Shown here one piece after another: positions 18,520 through 23,800 of a stretch of 23,800 nt of DNA. The notes beneath the pieces were generated by a model. That model saw only the letters and a program-made list of their open reading frames with translations, made no database searches and was not told where the DNA came from. Position 1 is the first letter of the stretch. Each line of letters starts with the position of its first letter. Source of the DNA: Herpomyces periplanetae (lineage: Eukaryota > Ascomycota > Laboulbeniomycetes > Herpomycetales > Herpomycetaceae); contig WMKJ01000150.1 in assembly GCA_009733715.1 (NCBI GenBank), forward strand, positions 1-23,800, read 5' to 3'. Made by a program: the position numbers and the translations under genes.

Positions 18520-20707
18520 TCAATCGTCACTTGTTTCATCACTATTTATTTCTTCAGCACGAATACTGTCTAGTAGTCCTTCTCTTGCAGCTTTTTCTAC
18601 TGGATTTTCAACGTCCATAACACCAGTCGCCCGTAGCCTATCAACACGCTGTAAGTAACTGAAAATATACTTAACCCTGTGCATCCTCCTTGTAAAGACG
18701 GTTTAATTGGATGATGGAAAGGATAACATACCGTTCAAAAAGTACAAACAACCGTTCTGCTTCGCGCTCTTTCTCGGTATCAGTCATTTTTGAAACATCA
18801 GGAACTTCACTTAAAATCTCTGCTGATGTATACTGTCCTGTAACCAGATTAATGGGCTGATTGATCGAGTCGGATGTCTGAGATGATTTAATGCTGTCAT
18901 GCGTAAGATCATCTTCTCCCTTTAAACCGTCTCGTGTAACTTTCTTTCCTACACCTGGACCCTTTAGGGTATCGAATTGACTCTTCGTAGAGTGATTCGC
19001 CCCCTCATCTCGCATCTTTCCTGAATTAGATAGGATTGATTCGTCAACGGGTATGTGATGACGAACAAAATAACCCGATGCAAAGCCGTAGCCAATGTTT
19101 TCAATCATTTTTTGCGGACTACGTCCTGATAACTCATAGTATAACTCAAGTACTGCATCTCCCAGATTGATTATCGAGGGTGATTTCACTGTACGAAGTA
19201 ACTTTGAACATACACTACGACTTTTCCCCAACGGTAAACTTCGATCTGATGTTGTGGGCAACAGTGCGTCTTCCAGAAACCGTCTGCAACGTTCTGAAGT
19301 GCCCACATACAAAAGGCGTGTTAAATTTACGAGCGTAAAAGTGGAACTTTCTGCTTCTTCACTTATTTTATCGCCCGTCACATTAGCCAGTAAATCCACC
19401 AGTTGCATCATTATAGTCAACGTTTGATCTTCCGATAATACGTTGCCGATGTTTCCCTCTCTAAAAACATTGAATGGCTTCTCTGTCCCCGATCCCAGCA
19501 CCATCAAATTATTCACTAACAAATTAGTCGGGGGGTCTAGTGATTTAGACCGTGAAAATGTACATAAAAGTGTGAATAAGTCGGAAATGCAAGGTAGAAA
19601 CTCATTGGATAACTCCGGTGCATAGTGCACAAGGTTGAATGATAGCTTCAAACTCTCAATTAATGCCATCTTCTCCATTTCTGGCTCCGACAAGTTGGAT
19701 GAATTTGAGAAATGTTTACTATGTTGAGCAAATTTCTGCACAAGTCACCCACCGCCTAAGTTACGATACTAGTTCATCGTTTGTACATTGCACACTAACC
19801 TGAACGATACTTGAACATAAGTTCAACGGTTTTACCCATGCTTCGACAAATTTTTCTACTTCATACGTAAGTAGAAAAATAATTCTTGCGCACAAAAATT
19901 CCGAGTCCAAGTTATCTTGCTTTGGCATTAAAATTCCGATGTTAGCGCACGGCTACAGATTATAATGGGCCACGGTATCAGCCGTTAAATGCTGTTACAT
20001 AAAAACTGAATTGCGGATAATCCAACGGACCTTATACATTTCAGCAAGTGACGATTGTTTGTCTAACGAATTGAATATCTTTCGCGAATCGGGATTAAGA
20101 AGCAAGGTATTCGCTAGACATCTCAATGCTTCATGATTAACCAGTCTAGGATATTGCTGACCGAATGCATATAGCGCCAGGGTAGAGTAGCCCTGCTTAA
20201 AATAGACAGGTTGTATTAATTTCTATGAGCATGGATTCATGATAGTCTTGTTTGGACGGAAAACGTGTGCTCCATACCAGGTGGGTAGCGATGAGGGGAG
20301 AATTAGTTGCACTGCGACTCAATACTTTCAGCTCGGTCAAAATCGGTAAAGCATTCGAATCACTTGTTGCTATAATTCAATCAATTAATACGATTAATGA
20401 ATTGCAGATAAATTCTCCATAAAATATGCATTTCCCGTATTTCATGGGTAAGAAATTGTGAATGTTGGGTGTAATAGCCAAAAATATTTCAGATATACGT
20501 ACACAAATTCGACGGACAATCATTTGACTCTGTACGAGTAAGCTCATTCAGACTTGATAATAATTTATGTATTTGAGATTTTTGATCTAGACGTAAACTG
20601 TAAGATTAAATGGAATAGATTAATTGTAGCAACCATTCGATATACGGATCTTGGTTCGTTCAATACCGCAGTCATATATACATACCCTCAGATTGAACGC
20701 TCATCAT
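18520..20707 (-). CDS. RIC8: RIC8 (synembryn), G-alpha chaperone and exchange factor
   Basis: Seven exons on the minus strand (20707-20686, 20586-20503, 20369-20278, 20192-20031, 19952-19800, 19735-18732, 18637-18520) keep phase and give 544 residues, close to family size. RIC8 folds G-alpha subunits and acts as a non-receptor exchange factor in the cytosol. It is an armadillo-like helical protein. Diagnostic stretches are ALYAFGQQYPRLVNHEALRC and LANTLLLNPDSRKIFNSLDK in exon 4, CARIIFLLTYEVEKFVEAW in exon 5, and the C-terminal MTDTEKEREAERLFVLFER spliced to LRATGVMDVENPVEKA. Exon 6 carries a charged insert around residues 400-470. The first exon (MMSVQSE) is the least certain; it is chosen for phase and its GTATGT donor. 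Two acceptors have an upstream CTTACAG decoy 11 nt away. Confidence 0.92.
19850..19880. repeat. Perfect 12-bp inverted repeat inside RIC8 exon 5
   Basis: ATTTTTCTACTT, 7-nt loop, AAGTAGAAAAAT. All twelve pairs match. It lies wholly in coding sequence for the FLLTYEVEK segment, so the RIC8 transcript would contain a strong hairpin about 50 bases before the exon 5 donor. Confidence 0.85.
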
Positions 20708-21485
20708 GACGTATGAAAAGTTAGAGTAATAGCTTTATACAAAGTCTTTTTACTCTATGTTAAATATTGGTTTTACTCAGAACAATCCAGTATGGCGAGA
20801 ACAAAACCGTAATTTTGCAAGTTTTCTTCGCCCGGAACAAATGTTTTGTGATTTTGTACCTCTGCCATCTAATCATGTGACATATAAATGGTTATCGGCA
20901 GCGCAAAGTGGTGCTTGCTTAGTAATAGGGTAAAAATTGCGAGGTTAGAGAGGTGAAAGTAAGCTTGAACGTATGGTCATGCGGGTGCGCACAATGCGGA
21001 CTTTAAGAGGATACAAGATAATGAGATGGTTTTGGCGGGTAAAGCTGTGACGAAAAAAGCCAAGTGGGATATATCGTAAGTTTCAAAATTAAAATTATAA
21101 ATAGAAAAGCCAAGGGAAATTGAATTAAATAACAACGACGTGAACTCAACAATAGTTTTAAAATATCGGACTGGCACTTTAAATGAAAAATCACTTGTAT
21201 GAACAAGTATACATAAAAGTAATATACCTAAAAGGAGTAGTCATATAAACTTATAACAAACGGTGTACCTCACGAAAAAGATTAAATTTTCAAGCTTATC
21301 GGATCCACGATAAAGCAAAACGAATATCTCCAAGAACAATTTACCGAAATAAGCACAGGCCGGGACGTAAATTTTTCCGATAGGGCTGAATGAAACTGCT
21401 GAGAACGACGTTTCAAGTTAAGGAAGTTAGCTGAATCGGGGAGGAGCGGGTTGCATCGCAGTTGCACCTGCCAAAACAGAGCAGT
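20708..21485. other. Intergenic: RIC8 promoter and NOP58 3' region
   Basis: AT-rich sequence with no exon I can recognise on either strand; short minus-strand frames at 20977-21206 and 21282-21467 look like chance. It should contain the RIC8 promoter on the left and the NOP58 polyadenylation region on the right. I looked for box C/D pairs of the kind often carried near snoRNP genes and saw none I would defend. Confidence 0.45.
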
Positions 21486-23058
21486 TTATTCTTGGATGGG
21501 AGTTTCTTCAATTGTTTCGATTAAAGGTTTTGATTTGCGGGGTTTCTTCACAGGAGTGGTATCCATGCCATCGGCATCTTCATTATACTTTCGGGAATTT
21601 TTCATTTCCCATTTTTCAGGTTGATTGCCAAATGATGTCGATCGAGTATCTTGCTTACCGCCTAAACTTAATCGTTTACCTTCTAAATGTCTTAAGCGCC
21701 TCAGAATCTTTTCGCGGGAATCAACGCCAAAACTGCATTTTTCTTCATCAGTAACCTTAATGTCTTCCTCGTTCATATCTCCGGAATATATGCCCCAAGG
21801 TGATAACGTGTCAATTCTTAGACCCAAGGCTACTCGAGATGCTAACATTCGAGCAATTTTACCCTTATTTTTGCCAGTTGCTTGTCCAACTAATGAAGAA
21901 TGGTACAATATACCGTATTTGGGGGTATCATGTTTAGTTTTTAGAGCTCTAAATAGTGCCTTCTCCGCCCCGATGATCTGAATTGTACTAGCAGGACTCT
22001 TAGCCAAGTTTAATAGACTACCAGAATGGGCAATTAACCTAGCACCGACTAATTCACCAAGTAACGCCGTTAAATTTGGCGCAATACTTTCCGTTCTAGT
22101 TCGCAGATAATTCGCAAGTTCAAGTCGGTAATCGGAGAAGTCCACAACTTGCTTAGCCAAGTCCTGGATAAGTAATATGTCGTCATTAGAAATTTCAGTT
22201 CCCATGGATATTTGAGCTGCTGACTTAACCGCTGCTTCTAGGTCCTCGAGTAGTATATCGGATAAATCTGTTTTGGCGATGTTATCTCGTAGGCCAGCTT
22301 TAAGAATTATTCGTGCGTATGCCAAATTGTCGTTAACTATGCGTGATAATTCAGGGAAATGCCATCCATACCATTCCTTTACCCGCATAGAATAGGTGTT
22401 CACTTCTTTATCAATGTCATCAAGTAAGTGTACCGCTTGAATAACCATGGTGTCAACTTTGTCAGGAGAAAATTTTAATTTGTGCCTTGACAAGGAATGT
22501 GATAAACCCAGGCTCATGGTGTCCAAGTCTTTTGATTCGATTCCCGGAATGAGTGATGATATGTGCTCACGAATGGCACGATGTAATTCAAGCGCGTTAG
22601 TATCAGTTACAGGTTTGATTGACAATTGTGGAAGCCTTTTTATTGCATTCGCAAGTTTGGGATCTGCCACGGCCAGGGAAACTTTACTTTCATTTTTTAA
22701 ACTTTCAAGTAGTCGGCTCAAAACTGGTGTGACCTAACATTTGTTAACAAAAATTTTAACCTCGCTTATCCCGTACAAGTATCGTACCTTTCCTTCCCCA
22801 ATACCTGCAGCTTCTTCCAGTGCTTCAGTTGCATTTTCGAATTTTTCAAATGATTTTAACTTGAGTCTGTTCGATTCAAATAGTTAGGGTACAAAACACA
22901 CTTCTTTGTGAATAATGTTTGCCAACCTACAGTTTACACACCGCTTCCGCAGATTTTAACTGTTTGGGAAGGTCAGATCCATCTTTCAAGAGTTTTTTAT
23001 CCTTTGCTTTTAGTAAAGCGTAACCTAAACTGCTCTCCGATAGAACAAACAGTGTCAT
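21486..23058 (-). CDS. NOP58: Nucleolar protein 58, box C/D snoRNP core
   Basis: Three exons on the minus strand (23058-22940, 22866-22788, 22733-21486) give 481 residues; introns are 73 and 54 bp. NOP58 joins Nop56, fibrillarin and Snu13 in the nucleolar box C/D snoRNP, which guides rRNA 2'-O-methylation and pre-rRNA processing. The N-terminal NOP5NT domain starts [20 protein letters not shown] and is completed by the joins to [16 protein letters not shown] and [14 protein letters not shown]. The NOSIC segment includes [19 protein letters not shown] and [15 protein letters not shown]. The Nop domain includes [14 protein letters not shown] at 292-305, then [18 protein letters not shown] and [20 protein letters not shown]. 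The donor at 22939 keeps the family KLKSFEKF; a shorter alternative would drop three residues. The C terminus is short and ends [10 protein letters not shown], without the long KKE/KKD tail of yeast and human NOP58. Confidence 0.96.
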
Positions 23059-23800
23059 ATTCAATCCGATTTATCTTTAACGACGATAGATATTATATGT
23101 TTCAGTTCGATAATATTAACTTTGTGCACTCTTTTAACACTACACTAGACGCAGATAGTTCCAAATCACTTTTCTTTATACTAATTCTGTTAAACCGTGA
23201 ACGTAGAAAGATCGTGCTAATGTCATCAGGCACAAACATAAAAAGACACAGAATTTTCACTCAATTGACGAAATATTCTATTCATCAAACATAAGAGAAC
23301 CATATAAAAACTTCATCGTAACAGTTGTGTGGGAAGGATTTAAACGATATTCCATTATTTCCCCCATTTCAGCCACACACCCCTCGGAGTAACCATGTTC
23401 CTCACAAACCGCCACTATGCACGTGATAGCCACCCTGTGGCCGTGCCTACTGCTCGGCTGGGATATAAGAAATTCCGTGTACCGAGAAGGAAATTTGGGT
23501 TTTGTCTGACGAATTTTTAGCGCGTTTATGGGAAATTGTGTCTTAATTCTCTTTTTTTAATTATGTCCTTTGATAGCTCATAAGTTTAATTTTTCATAAC
23601 TGTATTGGTTTATATCTTCAACTTTGCAAAGTCATACGTTATTGTTCACTTCAATATTCGGAATCGTGCGGTTGAACTTATTGGTGAGTTATAATTTGGT
23701 ATACACTAAATGACCTCTACACTATCCGCGCATCCAATTAAAATTTGTCTTCTATATGCATCAATGTAAAATCTTCGTATTGACCTTAATGTCGATATCT
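23059..23800. promoter_or_regulatory. NOP58 upstream region to the window edge
   Basis: Up to about 23277 the sequence is the likely NOP58 promoter, AT-rich with no clear TATA box. From 23278 to about 23568 the minus strand is open and may include a last exon of another gene, listed separately. A CACGTG core lies at 23420-23425 within that frame. Beyond 23570 I see only AT-rich sequence without recognisable features. Confidence 0.4.
23278..23457 (-). CDS. Possible terminal exon of an unrecognised gene
   Basis: A minus-strand frame is open from about 23568 to a TAG at 23278-23280. It contains no ATG in its first half, which would fit the last exon of a gene whose start lies beyond the window. 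An acceptor (TATATCCCAG) before 23457 would give a 59-residue, in-phase exon that includes RVAITCIVAVCEEHGYSEG and then CVAEMGEIMEYRLNPSHTT. The composition looks protein-like (Cys, acidic and hydrophobic residues mixed), but I do not recognise a family. If real, its stop would be only about 220 bp from the NOP58 start. It may equally be a chance open frame. Confidence 0.3.
   Translation of the reverse strand, partial: PSSRHGHRVAITCIVAVCEEHGYSEGCVAEMGEIMEYRLNPSHTTVTMKFLYGSLMFDE

Noticed and set aside
20708-21485. Possible box C/D snoRNA near NOP58
   Set aside because: TGATGA-like and CTGA-like strings are scattered but not paired at proper spacing with terminal stems; both NOP58 introns (73 and 54 bp) also look too short to host one comfortably.
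1-23800. tRNA, rRNA, CRISPR array, transposon, LTR element or viral fossil
   Set aside because: I saw no B-box-like GGTTCGANTCC element in tRNA context, no long terminal or inverted repeats, no target-site duplications, no transposase or reverse-transcriptase motifs, and no regularly spaced repeats.

Overview
The window reads as nuclear DNA of a filamentous, probably early-diverging or non-yeast fungus. The genes are short and closely packed. Most are interrupted by small introns, which I place between 54 and 197 bp, with GT..AG borders and TAAC-type branch motifs. The gene set is fungal: a Zds1-family protein, neutral trehalase with a fungal calcium loop, and a Yrb30-type RanGTP-binding protein. 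RIC8 is also present; it is absent from Saccharomyces but present in many filamentous fungi. I cannot name the species.

Layout. 451-3999 (+) Zds1-family protein; 5029-5653 (+) MBF1 coactivator, one intron; 6103-8250 (-) neutral trehalase, one intron, convergent with MBF1; 9364-11945 (-) Yrb30-like Ran-binding protein, three introns including a GC-AG intron. Across a divergent gap, 12899-14600 (+) is eRF3/Sup35, two introns. 16098-17102 (+) is a KdsD/GutQ-type SIS sugar-phosphate isomerase, at least one intron. 18520-20707 (-) is RIC8 (synembryn), six introns. 21486-23058 (-) is NOP58, two introns. A possible last exon of another minus-strand gene lies at 23278-23457. I rebuilt the exon-intron structures by keeping reading phase across each junction and matching remembered family sequence, so borders are predictions.

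The genes are ordinary housekeeping, signalling and stress functions: cell polarity/PP2A control, transcription coactivation, trehalose breakdown, Ran transport, translation termination, G-alpha chaperone/exchange, and box C/D snoRNP core. They do not form a pathway or cluster. I see no mobile element, viral fossil, tRNA, rRNA or CRISPR array, and no convincing new multi-gene system.

The points worth a second look are local. Two RIC8 introns share a tandem acceptor layout spaced exactly 11 nt, and a perfect 12-bp hairpin lies inside a RIC8 exon. eRF3 has lost its N-terminal region but carries a Gly/Ser/Asn tail at the C terminus. NOP58 lacks the usual lysine-rich tail, and trehalase lacks its N-terminal phospho-regulatory region. 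A cluster of perfect palindromes lies near 15.0 kb, and a strong hairpin lies in the YRB30/eRF3 divergent promoter.
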